Source: Microbacterium sp. BH-3-3-3 (lineage in GTDB: Bacteria > Actinomycetota > Actinomycetes > Actinomycetales > Microbacteriaceae). Taken from it: a stretch of DNA of 64,000 nt. Below, one piece after another: positions 8,365-22,062 of the stretch. The position numbers and the translations under genes were made by a program. The stretch spans positions 682,001-746,000 of the forward strand of contig NZ_CP017674.1 in NCBI RefSeq assembly GCF_001792815.1, read 5' to 3'. A model generated the notes under the pieces. That model made no database searches and had not been told where the DNA came from. It saw only the letters and a program-made list of their open reading frames with translations. Numbering within the stretch: the first letter of the stretch is position 1; each line of letters begins with the position of its first letter.

Positions 8365-9292
8365 AGTCGGCTCCGAGGGCGGCGAGGTTCTCTTCCGACC
8401 ACCGTTCGGCGGTCCAGCGCAGCGTCAATTCTCCCAGGGGTTCGAGCTGCTCGAACGACAGGGCGGCGTGGCGGTACAGCTCGAGGATCGACAGGAAGCG
8501 TGCCACGACGACCCCGGTCTCGGTGACCCCGGCCACGAGGTCGCGGAAGTTCAGGGTACCGGCGGAGCGCAGCAGGGTCACGACGATGGCGGCCTGCTCG
8601 CGGATGCTCACGAGCGGGGCGTGCAGGTGATCGAGGCCGACGGTGGGGATCTGCTTCGGGGCGAGCGCCACGACCGCCAGCGCCGCGAAGTCCGCGGCGT
8701 TCAGCGTCCATTTCAGCTCCGGCACGGCGCTGCGGTACTTCTCGTCGAGGCGCACGGCACGCGTATGGCGGCGGTCCTCGCGCTGCAGGCAGCGGGCGAA
8801 CCACGCCGACACCTCTTTGAACGCCCGGTACTGCAGCAGGCGGGCGAACAGCAGGTCGCGTGCCTCCAGCAGCGCCACGGACTCGGCATCCACCAGCTCG
8901 CCCTGCGGCAGCAGACCCGCGATCTTCATGTCGAGCAGGGTCGCGGCGACCACCAGGAACTCCGACGCCTCATCGAGATCGCCGTCGGGCCCCATCGCGC
9001 GCAGGTAGGCGATGAACTCGTCGGTCACGCGGCTGAGGGCGACCTCGGTGATGTCGAGCTCGGCCCGCGAGATGAGCGTGAGCAGCAGGTCGAAGGGACC
9101 GTCGAAATCGGGAAGGGTGACGCGGAAGCCCGCGGGCTCGGGGGCCGAGGCGGGCTCGGTCACCGGCGCGGGCTCGGGCGCTGGCTCGGGCACCGACGCC
9201 GGTTGGAAGTCCGAGGCCGGAGCATCGAGCGTCGCGGCGGGGGCGCCGTCCTGCGGCGCGGCGGAAGCGGTGTCGTCAGGCGACGGCGCCAC
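8354..9292 (-). CDS. scpA: Segregation and condensation protein A
   Basis: A 312-residue kleisin subunit bridging SMC heads. The N-terminal SMC-binding region FRVTLPDFDGPFDLLLTLI is near residues 54-72, and the C-terminal winged helix is at the end (LEPLGELTLRWTAERW). About 45 residues of Pro/Ala/Glu-rich linker precede the core, which is longer than in Bacillus ScpA. The GTG at 9292 is proposed as the start because it gives a 17-bp overlap with parA and no ATG exists before the conserved domain. Confidence 0.92.
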   Translation of the reverse strand: MAPSPDDTASAAPQDGAPAATLDAPASDFQPASVPEPAPEPAPVTEPASAPEPAGFRVTLPDFDGPFDLLLTLISRAELDITEVALSRVTDEFIAYLRAMGPDGDLDEASEFLVVAATLLDMKIAGLLPQGELVDAESVALLEARDLLFARLLQYRAFKEVSAWFARCLQREDRRHTRAVRLDEKYRSAVPELKWTLNAADFAALAVVALAPKQIPTVGLDHLHAPLVSIREQAAIVVTLLRSAGTLNFRDLVAGVTETGVVVARFLSILELYRHAALSFEQLEPLGELTLRWTAERWSEENLAALGADYDR

Positions 9293-10178
9293 GGGCGACC
9301 AGTTCCCGCGCCAACCGCAGGTAGGCCTGGGCTGCGGCGTGCTCGGGTGCGAACTCCGTGATCGGCATGCCCGACACCGAGGCGTCGGGGAACTTGACCG
9401 TGCGGCCGATGACCGTCTCGAGCACATCGTTGCCGAATGCCTCGACCACGCGCTCGAGCACCTCGCGCGAGTGCAGCGTGCGGGGGTCGTACATCGTCGC
9501 CAGCACACCGTCGAGCTCGATCGCCGGGTTGAGGCGGTCGCGCACCTTGTCGATCGTCTCGACCAGCAGTGCGACGCCGCGCAGGGCGAAGAATTCGCAC
9601 TCGAGCGGGATCAGCACGCCGTGCGCCGCGGTCAGCGCGTTGACGGTGAGCAGGCCGAGCGAGGGCTGGCAGTCGATGAGGATGACGTCGTAGTCGGCCG
9701 CGACCTTGCGCAGCACGCGCGCCAGGATCGTCTCGCGGGCGACCTCGTTGACGAGGTGCACCTCGGCCGCCGACAGGTCGATGTTGGCCGGCAGGATGTC
9801 GAGGCCCTCGACGCGCGTCGCCACGATGACCTCGCGCGGGTCGCGCTTGGTGTCGAGCAGCAGGTCGTAGATGGTCGGCACGTCGTGGGTCTGGATGCCG
9901 AGACCCGCCGACAGCGCACCCTGGGGGTCGAAGTCGATGGCGAGCACGCGGCGCCCGTACCCCGCGAGGGCGGCGGCCAGGTTGATGGTGGTGGTCGTCT
10001 TACCGACGCCACCCTTCTGGTTGCACAGCGCGATGATGCGCGCCGGACCGTGGCTATCGAGGGCGGCCGGGGTGGGGAACCCTTGGTAGGGGCGACCGGT
10101 GGGTCCGAGGATGACCTCGTCCGCGACCGTCTTCTTGCCCTTCGTGCTCGCCGACACCGAGTCTCCCGCCTTCGTCAT
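9276..10178 (-). CDS. ParA/Soj family ATPase (scpAB-linked copy)
   Basis: A 300-residue Walker-type ParA ATPase. The deviant Walker A KGGVGKTTT starts at K55, followed by IDFDPQGALSAGLG (80-93) and DVILIDCQPSLG. No partner ParB is encoded nearby. In Actinobacteria this scpAB-linked ParA is a second copy distinct from the parAB operon near the origin. It probably acts in chromosome organisation, but its partner is unproven. An in-frame upstream extension through GC-rich DNA was rejected. The ATG at 10178 lies 10 nt after a TAGACT -10 box. Confidence 0.9.
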   Translation of the reverse strand: MTKAGDSVSASTKGKKTVADEVILGPTGRPYQGFPTPAALDSHGPARIIALCNQKGGVGKTTTTINLAAALAGYGRRVLAIDFDPQGALSAGLGIQTHDVPTIYDLLLDTKRDPREVIVATRVEGLDILPANIDLSAAEVHLVNEVARETILARVLRKVAADYDVILIDCQPSLGLLTVNALTAAHGVLIPLECEFFALRGVALLVETIDKVRDRLNPAIELDGVLATMYDPRTLHSREVLERVVEAFGNDVLETVIGRTVKFPDASVSGMPITEFAPEHAAAQAYLRLARELVARGAVA

Positions 10179-10459
10179 AACGCCCCCGAGTCTAACCGCC
10201 GCCCGCTCCCCCGCCCGGTGCACGCGCCGGACGCCGGCCCGGTCGGTGCCGAGACCGCTCGGAGGCCGCCGGACGGGCCGCAGGGGGCGGCCGCCGGGCG
10301 GGGGGCGTGCCGCCGGACGCGGGCGATGCCCGCCGAAGACGCACGCGATTGACCAGGACGCACGGGATGGGCGTCGAAGCCGTACGGCCTCGGCAATCGC
10401 ATGCGGTCTCGACGCCGGGCGGTGCCGGGCGCGGGGGGCGCGGGGCCGCCGGACGCGGG
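10179..10459. other. GC-rich intergenic region with parA promoter
   Basis: This 281-bp gap has no credible gene. The parA -10 box TAGACT (minus strand) is at 10189-10194. The motif GCCGCCGGACGCGGG occurs twice (near 10309 and 10446), as a short direct repeat. Confidence 0.5.
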
Positions 10460-11248
10460 TCAGCGGCTGCGACGCACCGCGGCGCTGCGGGCCTGCACGG
10501 CGAGCGCGAGCACCAGCGTCGCCGCTCCCCAGGCGGCGGCGACCTTCACCAGCACACCGTAGATGAGGTGGGTCGGGGTGTAGCCCGCGTCGAAGCCGCC
10601 CGCGACAGCGAGCGCAACGATGGACGCGACGACCAGCGCGGCCGGCAGCGACAGCCACCACGCGACGCGCACGGCATCCGGAAGCACGCGGTCGACGGGC
10701 GTCGCCGCGCGCCGCGACCACCACCACAGCCCGAACGCCGCAAGACCCGCCAGCCCGAACACCCCCGAGCCGTACTGCAGCCACTTCACGCCGAGCAGCG
10801 GCCCCCACTGCTGCTCCAGCACGGGCAGCAGCGCCTCGCCCGCCCGTCCCTCGTGCGTGAAGAAGTCCCAGACGACGTGCGTGACCACACCGATCGTGAG
10901 CGAGAGCACGAGCCACACGATGCCGCGCACTCCCCCGCTCAGCGTCTCGCGGGCGGCGGCGCGAGCCCCGGCATCCCACCCGTCGGGGAGACGGTCCGCG
11001 ACGACGCGGGGAGTCAGCTCCCGCGTCGCGGGGCGCAGGACGCACCTCCACACCAGCAGCAGCACGAACGCCATGACCACCGTCACCGGCAGCCACGCGA
11101 GATCGTGCGTCACCGAGTACGGGGGCACGATCCCGCGCAGGAACAGCGGAAGGTCGGGCGTCATCGCGCCGATCGCGATGGCCGCCGGCACGAGCGGTGT
11201 GCGCAGGAACGGCAGCGCGACGACGGCGTGACTGACCGTGAACGGCAT
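10460..11248 (-). CDS. DUF4184 family membrane protein
   Basis: A 262-residue protein that begins MPFTVSHAVVALPFLR and continues through GAMTPDLPLFL, both diagnostic of DUF4184. These share the His/Asp pattern of metal-dependent membrane hydrolases related to YdjM/LexA-regulated proteins: H7 and D49-type positions, then THVVWDFFTHEG further on. About six hydrophobic segments are present. The ATG at 11248 lies 1 bp inside the tyrS stop region, so the gene is co-transcribed behind tyrS. Function unknown; the conserved His and Asp residues suggest metal binding. Confidence 0.85.
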   Translation of the reverse strand: MPFTVSHAVVALPFLRTPLVPAAIAIGAMTPDLPLFLRGIVPPYSVTHDLAWLPVTVVMAFVLLLVWRCVLRPATRELTPRVVADRLPDGWDAGARAAARETLSGGVRGIVWLVLSLTIGVVTHVVWDFFTHEGRAGEALLPVLEQQWGPLLGVKWLQYGSGVFGLAGLAAFGLWWWSRRAATPVDRVLPDAVRVAWWLSLPAALVVASIVALAVAGGFDAGYTPTHLIYGVLVKVAAAWGAATLVLALAVQARSAAVRRSR

Positions 11249-11249
11249 G

Positions 11250-12563
11250 TCAGTCGAGGAACAGGCCGGCGAGCGTCTTCTTGCCGCGGCGCAGCACCGA
11301 CACACCGCCCGGGAGCGTCCCCTCGACGACGGCGTCGTCGGAGGTCACCTTCTGGCCGTCGAGCGACACCCCGCCCTGCGCGATCGCGCGGCGGGCCTCG
11401 CTGAGGCTGCCCGACAGCTCGGTGGCGGTGAGCGCCTCGACCACGGTCGTGCCCCGGGCGACGGTCGCGTGCGGCAGCTCCTCGAGCGCGGTGCGCAGCA
11501 CGGCGGCGTCGAGGGCCGTCACATCGCCCTGACCGAACAGGGCCTCGGTGGCGGCGATGACGGCCTCGGTCGCCTCGGCGCCGTGCACGGTCGTGACGAC
11601 CTCGCGGGCGAGACGCTTCTGCGCCGCGCGCCGGAAGGGCTCGGCCTCCACCTGGGCGGCGTACTCCTCGATCTCGGCGCGCGTGAGGAACGTGAACACC
11701 TTGAGGCGCTCGAGCACGTCGCGGTCGTCGGTGTTGAGCCAGAACTGGTACATCGCCCACGGGCTGCACATCTCGGCATCCAGCCAGATGGCGTTGCCCT
11801 CGCTCTTGCCGAACTTCGTGCCGTCGCTGTTGGTGATCAGCGGCGTGCCGATCGCGTGCACCGAGGCGCCCTCGGCGCGCCGCACCAGGTCGGTGCCGCT
11901 GGTGAGGTTTCCCCACTGGTCGCTGCCGCCGGTCTGCAGCACGCAGCCGTAGGCGCGGTACAGCTCGAGGTAGTCGAGCCCCTGCAGGATCTGGTAGCTG
12001 AACTCGGTGTAGCTGATGCCCGCCTCGGAGTTCAGGCGCGCGCTCACCGCGTCTTTCTTGAGCATCGTGCCGACGCGGAAGTACTTGCCGATCTCACGCA
12101 GGAAGTCGATGGCGCTCAGCGGCGCCGTCCAGTCGAGGTTGTTGACGATGCGGGCGGCGCTGTCGCCCTCGAAGCTCAGGAAGCGCTCGACCTGCGCCCG
12201 CAGGCTGGCGACCCACTCGGCGACGGTCTCGCGCGTGTTGAGCGTGCGCTCGGCCGTGGGGCGCGGGTCGCCCACCAGACCGGTGGAGCCGCCGACGAGG
12301 CCCAGCGGGCGGTGGCCGGCGAGCTGCAGGCGACGCATCGTGAGCAGCTGCACGAGGTTGCCCAGGTGCAGGCTCGGCGCGGTCGGGTCGAAGCCGCAGT
12401 AGAACACGATCGGGTCTCCGCCGAGCAGTTCGCGCAGCTCGCCCTCGTCGGTCGACACGTGGATCAGCCCCCGATAGACCAGCTCGTCCCAGACGTTGTC
12501 GAAGGTCGGGTCGTTGGCGGGGGTGAGGGCGCTCACGGGCGCCGCGTCGATCGGTGCAGACAC
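11250..12563 (-). CDS. tyrS: Tyrosine--tRNA ligase
   Basis: A 437-residue class Ic synthetase charging tRNA-Tyr. The HIGH-type motif HLGN is at 66-69, the tyrosine-binding segment is QGLDYLEL, and the KMSKS-type loop KFGKS is at 250-254. A C-terminal S4 domain (SGSLSEARRAIAQGGVSLDGQKV) binds the tRNA. The start is GTG at 12563. It sits exactly 6 nt after a TACCCT -10 box, so the mRNA is predicted leaderless. DUF4184 follows without a gap. Confidence 0.97.
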   Translation of the reverse strand: MSAPIDAAPVSALTPANDPTFDNVWDELVYRGLIHVSTDEGELRELLGGDPIVFYCGFDPTAPSLHLGNLVQLLTMRRLQLAGHRPLGLVGGSTGLVGDPRPTAERTLNTRETVAEWVASLRAQVERFLSFEGDSAARIVNNLDWTAPLSAIDFLREIGKYFRVGTMLKKDAVSARLNSEAGISYTEFSYQILQGLDYLELYRAYGCVLQTGGSDQWGNLTSGTDLVRRAEGASVHAIGTPLITNSDGTKFGKSEGNAIWLDAEMCSPWAMYQFWLNTDDRDVLERLKVFTFLTRAEIEEYAAQVEAEPFRRAAQKRLAREVVTTVHGAEATEAVIAATEALFGQGDVTALDAAVLRTALEELPHATVARGTTVVEALTATELSGSLSEARRAIAQGGVSLDGQKVTSDDAVVEGTLPGGVSVLRRGKKTLAGLFLD

Positions 12564-12569
12564 CGGCCC

Positions 12570-12575
12570 AGGGTA
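12570..12575 (-). promoter_or_regulatory. tyrS: -10 element of leaderless tyrS
   Basis: On the minus strand TACCCT ends 6 nt before the GTG start of tyrS at 12563. The spacing predicts transcription starting at the first codon. Confidence 0.5.
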
Positions 12576-12679
12576 TCAGCGGGGTCGTGGGGCTCCGGAT
12601 GCCGAGACCCCGCCGCCGACGCGCTCGCCCCGCGCTCGTCACCTGCCGCTCGGTCCGCACGCGCGGCCGCGCGCTGCCG

Positions 12680-13390
12680 TCAGCCCGCGTGCACGCCCCA
12701 CCACACGAGGAACGCCGCCGCCAACGACGTCACCCAGCTCACGAGGCTGCCGATCAGGAAGTACTCCGCGCGGTCTCCCCCGTCGCCGTCACGCGAGATC
12801 TCGGGGAAGCGCACGATGCCCTTCGCGGCCAGCACCGCGGCGATGAGCGTGTACGCCCCGGCGAGCGTCAGCACGAAGACCAGGATGCGCTCCAGCGGTC
12901 CGATGAGGCGTCCACCCTTGAGCGTCGGCGTCGCCGTCTCGTCGGGGACGACGCGGCCACCCATCTCGGAGCGGAGCGCGATGCGCACGACCGCGTTGCC
13001 GGACTCGAGCAGGAACACCAGGCACCCGACGACCAGCACGATCACGTCGACCGACACGGCGTCGGCCGGTCGGTAGGTGGTCCACATCTCGCCCAACACG
13101 CCGGGGCGGACGCGGCCCGGGGCGATGACCACGCAGGCCGCCGCGGCGAGCGCCAGCAGGGCCACGGGCCAGAGGCCCGCGCGCGCGGGACCGTGCTCGG
13201 GCACGACCCACGTCCAGATCGCGGCGACGGCGACGGCGAGCAGGCCCGCGATCACGGCATCCAGTCCCGCCGACACCACGACGAGCGCCACCGCCGCCGC
13301 AGCGAAGGCGATCCAGCGGCGGGAACGGATCATCTGGCGCACCAGGTCGACCGACCCGACGGCCAGCAGCAGAAGTCCCGCGGCGATCAC
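12680..13390 (-). CDS. Integral membrane protein paired with SatD
   Basis: A 236-residue protein, mostly hydrophobic, with about six to seven membrane segments (VIAAGLLLLAVGSV at the start, WIAFAAAAVALVVVSAGLD, ALLALAAAACVVIA, VIVLVVGCLVFLL, ILVFVLTLAGAYTLIAAV, SLVSWVTSLAAAFLVWW). A polar cytosolic stretch includes SEMGGRVVPDETATPTLKGGRLIGPLER. It starts with GTG inside the satD stop codon (GTGA overlap), so it is translated with satD. I do not recognise a family with certainty. Its pairing with a SatD regulator suggests a shared, unknown envelope function. Confidence 0.75.
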   Translation of the reverse strand: MIAAGLLLLAVGSVDLVRQMIRSRRWIAFAAAAVALVVVSAGLDAVIAGLLAVAVAAIWTWVVPEHGPARAGLWPVALLALAAAACVVIAPGRVRPGVLGEMWTTYRPADAVSVDVIVLVVGCLVFLLESGNAVVRIALRSEMGGRVVPDETATPTLKGGRLIGPLERILVFVLTLAGAYTLIAAVLAAKGIVRFPEISRDGDGGDRAEYFLIGSLVSWVTSLAAAFLVWWGVHAG

Positions 13391-14034
13391 GAGCGCGCTC
13401 CGCGGGTGAGGGCGGCGAAGCCCTCGACGATCGCGGCGGAGCCGGCGGAGGCCAGGGCCTGCGAGACGGCCGACTGGCTGACGCCCTCGGTCTCGGCCAG
13501 TTCGCGCTGCGAGCGACCCAGGCACCGGCCGTAGGTGAGGCGGCGCGTGCGTTCGCTCATCGTCGAGACCAGTTGGTCGCGGCTGAGCGCGTAGGCGTTG
13601 GCGAGCGAGATGGTGTCGACCATGGCGGCATCCTCTCCCTCGGCGGCCTCGATCCACGTGCGCGCGAACGGCGCGGCGCGCTGCTGCAGTCGTGCGGTTC
13701 TCTCGATCGCGGCGCGGGCTGCCCACCAGGCCGGCCCTTCGGGCACGGTGCGTCCGTCGAGCTCGATGGGTCGTACCGCGCCGACACCGACACCGAAGCG
13801 GCAGTCGATCCCGTCGGGGAGTGCCAGACGCACGAGCAGCAGCGACCCCAGCGCGTCGCCGAGTCGGTCGTACTCCCCCTGCAGTTCATCGCCCACGACG
13901 GCCTCGAGGGGCTGCCTCGCGACCGGCAGATCGCGGTCGGCGTCGCCGACGACCCGCGCGATGCGTCGCTGTGCGGCGGCGCGGTCGACGAGCTGCCTCG
14001 AGGCGACGATGTCAGCGATCACGGCGATACTCAT
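13387..14034 (-). CDS. SatD family protein with C-terminal helix-turn-helix
   Basis: A 215-residue protein. The N-terminal SatD signature VIADIVASRQLVDR and the following GDELQGEY and RFGVGVG segments match the SatD family, named from Streptococcus mutans satCDE. Residues about 160-200 (TYGRCLGRSQRELAETEGVSQSAVSQAL) form a helix-turn-helix, so it is likely a DNA-binding regulator. The ATG at 14034 sits 6 nt after a TACGCT -10 box that lies inside a perfect palindrome, so self-repression is a natural model. The next gene, a membrane protein, overlaps its stop codon. Confidence 0.82.
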   Translation of the reverse strand: MSIAVIADIVASRQLVDRAAAQRRIARVVGDADRDLPVARQPLEAVVGDELQGEYDRLGDALGSLLLVRLALPDGIDCRFGVGVGAVRPIELDGRTVPEGPAWWAARAAIERTARLQQRAAPFARTWIEAAEGEDAAMVDTISLANAYALSRDQLVSTMSERTRRLTYGRCLGRSQRELAETEGVSQSAVSQALASAGSAAIVEGFAALTRGARS

Positions 14035-14037
14035 GAC

Positions 14038-14073
14038 ATAAGCGTATCGCTTATCTTTACGGTTTGATAAGCG
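14038..14073 (-). promoter_or_regulatory. satD promoter with overlapping palindromic operator
   Basis: ATAAGCG-TAT-CGCTTAT (14038-14054) is a perfect 7-bp inverted repeat. A third copy of ATAAGCG lies at 14067-14073. On the minus strand the -10 box TACGCT (14041-14046) lies within the palindrome and ends 6 nt before the satD ATG. A TTATCA -35-like hexamer (14065-14070) overlaps the third half-site. A protein bound here would block RNA polymerase; SatD itself is the obvious candidate. Confidence 0.7.
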
Positions 14074-14085
14074 AAAAGCTGATAC

Positions 14086-15528
<1,443 letters not shown>

Positions 15529-15538
15529 CCGAGGCGTC

Positions 15539-18775
<3,237 letters not shown>

Positions 18776-18779
<4 letters not shown>

Positions 18780-19678
18780 GCCACCACCTCCGTTCCGATT
18801 CCCTTGCTGGTGAACAGTTCGACGAGGACCGAGTGCGGCACACGGCCGTCGATGATGGCCGCGGAGGGCACTCCCCCGTCGACGGCGTCGAGGCAGGCCT
18901 GCATCTTGGGGATCATGCCCGATTCCAGACGCGGCACCATCTCGCGCAGCTCGGTCGAGGTCAGGTGCGACACGAGCGAGTCGCGATTGGGCCAGTCGGC
19001 GTACAGGCCGGGCACGTCGGTCAGCACCACGAGCTTCTTGGCGTTCAACGCCACCGCGAGCGCCGCGGCCGCGGCATCCGCGTTCACGTTCAACGACGCG
19101 CCGGGGTGGTCGAGGTCGGGCGCGATGCTCGAGACGATGGGCACGCGGCCCGCGGCGAGGTGATCGAGCACCGGCTGCGGGTCGACCGTGACCACGTCGC
19201 CCACTCGGCCCAGGTCGTGCTCGACGCCGTCGACGACCACACCGCGACGACGACCGCCGAACAGGCCGGCATCTTCACCGCTCAGTCCCGTGGCCAGCGG
19301 ACCGTGGGCGTTGACCTTCGCGACGAGCTGCGGGTTGATCTGTCCCGTGAGCACCATGCGCACGACGCCGATGGCCTCGGTGGAGGTCACGCGGTAGCCG
19401 CCGCGGAACTCGCTCGGAATGTCGAGGCGGTCGAGCATCGACGAGATCTGAGGTCCGCCACCGTGCACGACGACCGGCTTCACCCCGACGTAACGCAGAT
19501 AGGCGATGTCGGCCGCGAAAGCGTCCTGCAGCTCGTCGCTGACCATCGCGTTTCCGCCGTACTTCACCACCACGACCTGGTCGCGGTACTTGCGCACCCA
19601 CGGCAGCGACTCGACGAGCGTGACCGCCCGGTCACTGGCCTGGGCGGGATCGGTGTCTTGAAGGTCGATGTGTGTCAT
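18776..19678 (-). CDS. argB: Acetylglutamate kinase
   Basis: A 300-residue amino-acid kinase that phosphorylates N-acetylglutamate. The nucleotide-binding lysine motif KYGGNAM is at 39-45, VVHGGGPQI begins near residue 70, and the C-terminal loop [14 protein letters not shown] is conserved. The N-terminal helix ([14 protein letters not shown]) resembles arginine-sensitive hexameric kinases, so feedback inhibition by arginine is likely (inference). The start at 19678 overlaps the argJ stop by 4 bp. Confidence 0.96.
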
Positions 19679-20832
19679 GAGGAGTAGGCGCTGTTCTCGT
19701 GGACGTAATCGTGCGTCAGGTCGTTGGTGCGGATCGTGGCCTCGGCCGAGCCGGCACGGAGGTCGACGACGAGGTCGAGCGCGCGCGGAGTGAGGTCGAC
19801 GTCTTCGCGAGGGCGGTCGGGGCCACCCGCGGTGCACACGCGCACGCCGTTCATCCAGACGTCGACGTCGTACGGGTCGAACCGGGCCGAGGTCGTGCCG
19901 ATCGCCGCGAGGACCCGCCCCCAGTTGGGATCGTTGCCGAACACGGCAGCCTTGAACAGGTTGTTGCGCGCGATGGAGCGGCCCACCTCGACGGCCTCGT
20001 CCTCGGAGGCGGCCTGGGTCACCCGGATCGTGATGTCGTGACTCGCCCCCTCGGCGTCGCCCTGCAGCTGCGCGGCGAGGTCGTCGCACACCGCGGCCAG
20101 CGCCGTGGCGAACTGCTCGGCGGGTACCCGGATGCCACTGGCCCCGCTGGCGAGCAGCGTCACCTGGTCGTTGGTCGACATGCAGCCGTCGGAATCCAGA
20201 CGATCGAAGCTCACGCGCGTGGCCGCCCGCAGGGCCGCGTCGGCTTCGTCGGCGTCGAGCACGACGTCGGTGGTGACGACGACGAGCATGGTGGCGAGGC
20301 CCGGAGCCAGCATGCCGGCGCCCTTCGCCATCGCGCCGATGCTCCATCCGTCGCCGACGTGCACGGCGCGCTTGGGGCGGGAGTCGGTGGTCATGATCGC
20401 CAGCGACGCGTCTTCTCCCCCGTCGGTCGAGAGAGTGGCGATACCCGTGTCGACACCGGCGAGCACCTTGGCGCGAAAGACCTCGTCGCCCGTGCCGATC
20501 AACCCGGTCGAGCAGACCACCACGTCTCCGGCGCCGACACCCAGCAGCTCGGCGGCACGCTCGGCGGTCTGGTGCGTCGTCTGGAACCCGAATGCGCCCG
20601 TGAAGCAGTTGGCCCCGCCCGAGTTGAGCACGACGGCCTCGATGACGCCGTCCTTCACGACCTGCTCCGACCAGAGGATCGGATTGGCCTTGGCACGGTT
20701 CGACGTGAAGACGGCCGCACCGACCTTGAGAGGGCCGCGGTTCACGACGACGGCGACATCGCGCGCACCGGTCGACTTCAGGCCTACAGCGACTCCGGCT
20801 GCCTCGAATCCTGCGGGGACGGTCACGCTCAC
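19675..20832 (-). CDS. argJ: Bifunctional glutamate N-acetyltransferase / N-acetylglutamate synthase
   Basis: A 385-residue self-cleaving enzyme that transfers acetyl from N-acetylornithine to glutamate, making the pathway cyclic. The autoprocessing site [14 protein letters not shown] is intact. Cleavage is expected between A180 and T181, and T181 becomes the nucleophile of the beta chain. The start is GTG at 20832, inside the argC stop codon (GTGA). Whether it also uses acetyl-CoA cannot be judged from sequence. Confidence 0.95.
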   Translation of the reverse strand: MSVTVPAGFEAAGVAVGLKSTGARDVAVVVNRGPLKVGAAVFTSNRAKANPILWSEQVVKDGVIEAVVLNSGGANCFTGAFGFQTTHQTAERAAELLGVGAGDVVVCSTGLIGTGDEVFRAKVLAGVDTGIATLSTDGGEDASLAIMTTDSRPKRAVHVGDGWSIGAMAKGAGMLAPGLATMLVVVTTDVVLDADEADAALRAATRVSFDRLDSDGCMSTNDQVTLLASGASGIRVPAEQFATALAAVCDDLAAQLQGDAEGASHDITIRVTQAASEDEAVEVGRSIARNNLFKAAVFGNDPNWGRVLAAIGTTSARFDPYDVDVWMNGVRVCTAGGPDRPREDVDLTPRALDLVVDLRAGSAEATIRTNDLTHDYVHENSAYSS

Positions 20833-21878
20833 GGGGCGACTCCGTTCAAGGGGAGGGCGGTGGTCTCGGCGAGGCCCAGCGCGATGTTCATGGATTGCAC
20901 GGCGGCACCGGCGGTGCCCTTGACGAGGTTGTCGACGGCGGCGACCACGACCACGCGGTTCGCCGCGCGGTCGATGGCGAGACCGAGCGAGGCGACATTG
21001 GCGCCGAGCACGTCGGCGGTGCGCGGGAACACACCCTCGGGAAGCAACTCGACGAAGGGCTCGTCGGCGTAGGCCTGCTCCCACGCGGCGCGGATCTCGG
21101 CATCCGAGACCCCCTCACGGATCGGGGCCGACGACGTCGCGAGGATCCCGCGCGCCATGGGAACCAGGACGGGGGTGAACGAGATGCGGATGCCAGCGGC
21201 GGGCGTCCCCGCGGCGGCCAGCGCCTGGCGGATCTCGGGGATGTGACGATGTGTGCCGCCGACGGCATATGGGTTGGCGGTCCCGAGGATCTCGCTGGCG
21301 AGGAGGTTCGTCTTGGCCGACTTTCCTGCCCCGCTCGGGCCCACCGCGAGCACCGAGACGATGTCGCCGGGCTCGATGACCCCCGCCGCGATCCCCGGCG
21401 CGAGCGAGAGGGCGACGGTCGAGGCGTTGCATCCCGGAGCGGCGATACGTGCGGCGCCCCGCAGCAGCTCACGCTGCTTGCGACCCCCGACGGGCAGCTC
21501 GGGAACACCGTAGGCCCACGGCTCGGGGTGCGCTCCGCCATAGAACTCCGCCCAGTCGTCCGGCGAGGTCAGGCGGTGGTCGGCACCCGCGTCGATGACG
21601 AGCGGGGTGTCGGCCAGCGCGTCGGTGTACTGCGCGGACTGGCCGTGTGGGAGGGCGAGGAAGACGACGTCGTGACCGGCGAGCACCTCGGGTGTCGTCG
21701 GCTTCAGTTCGAGATGCGCGAGAGAGCGCAGGTGCGGCTGATGGGCGACGAGGGGCTGGCCAGCACTGGAGTGCGCCGTGACCGTTCGCACCTGGACGTC
21801 GGGATGATCGGCCAGCAGACGGAGGATCTCGCCGCCCGCGTAGCCGGAAGCGCCGGAAACGGCGACCGAGAGGGTCAT
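20829..21878 (-). CDS. argC: N-acetyl-gamma-glutamyl-phosphate reductase
   Basis: A 349-residue NADPH-dependent reductase, the first gene of the arginine operon. The Rossmann motif GASGYAGGE is at 9-17, the active-site cysteine C150 is in PGCNAST, and [13 protein letters not shown] [10 protein letters not shown] is conserved. The ATG at 21878 has an AAGGTGG ribosome-binding site. The 5' region carries an Arg-rich leader ORF and its promoter, so expression is likely set by arginine supply through the leader. Confidence 0.97.
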   Translation of the reverse strand: MTLSVAVSGASGYAGGEILRLLADHPDVQVRTVTAHSSAGQPLVAHQPHLRSLAHLELKPTTPEVLAGHDVVFLALPHGQSAQYTDALADTPLVIDAGADHRLTSPDDWAEFYGGAHPEPWAYGVPELPVGGRKQRELLRGAARIAAPGCNASTVALSLAPGIAAGVIEPGDIVSVLAVGPSGAGKSAKTNLLASEILGTANPYAVGGTHRHIPEIRQALAAAGTPAAGIRISFTPVLVPMARGILATSSAPIREGVSDAEIRAAWEQAYADEPFVELLPEGVFPRTADVLGANVASLGLAIDRAANRVVVVAAVDNLVKGTAGAAVQSMNIALGLAETTALPLNGVAP

Positions 21879-21960
21879 GTGTCCACCTTAGGAGTCGGGG
21901 CTGGTGCTGAACTCAGCGATAACCGGGGCGGCGACGCCCGCATGCCCGACCGTCGGCGGG
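21879..21960 (-). promoter_or_regulatory. argC leader: candidate attenuator region
   Basis: The 82 nt between the leader ORF stop and argC can form competing stems: CCCGC/GCGGG (21937-21941 with 21956-21960) and CGACG/CGTCG (21932-21936 with 21951-21955). An upstream hairpin (21970-21984, 6-bp stem) covers the last two Arg codons of the leader. The argC ribosome-binding segment GGTGGACAC (21879-21887) is complementary at 8 of 9 positions to GTGTGCACC inside the leader (22033-22041). There is no T-run, so the switch could be Rho-dependent or translational. Mechanism is inferred. Confidence 0.5.
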
Positions 21961-22056
21961 TTACGAGGTCGCCGAAACTCGGCGTGCGACCCGACGTCGA
22001 CGCACGGCAACGGGGCTCACGGAGAGCTCCTCGGTGCACACGACGGTCGACGACAT
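21961..22056 (-). CDS. Arginine-rich leader peptide upstream of argC
   Basis: A 31-codon ORF on the minus strand beginning MSSTVVC. It contains VRRRRVARRV, that is CGT CGA CGT CGG GTC GCA CGC CGA, or six Arg codons within eight, followed by VSATS and TAA at 21961-21963. It lies alone between pheT and argC and ends 82 nt before argC. Its ATG at 22056 is exactly 6 nt from a TAACCT -10 box with a TTGCCC -35 box, so it is predicted to be translated from a leaderless mRNA. The composition and position match amino-acid attenuator leader peptides: ribosome stalling at Arg codons would control the operon. Peptide synthesis is not proven. Confidence 0.7.
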   Translation of the reverse strand: MSSTVVCTEELSVSPVAVRRRRVARRVSATS

Positions 22057-22062
22057 GAGGCG

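Noticed and set aside
9293..9508. Upstream extension of scpA
   Set aside because: It would lie wholly inside parA in another frame and shows no ScpA similarity. GTG 9292 is the first start after it.
13391..13726. N-terminal extension of the SatD-linked membrane protein
   Set aside because: This stretch is the shadow of satD in another frame. The GTG overlapping the satD stop is preferred.
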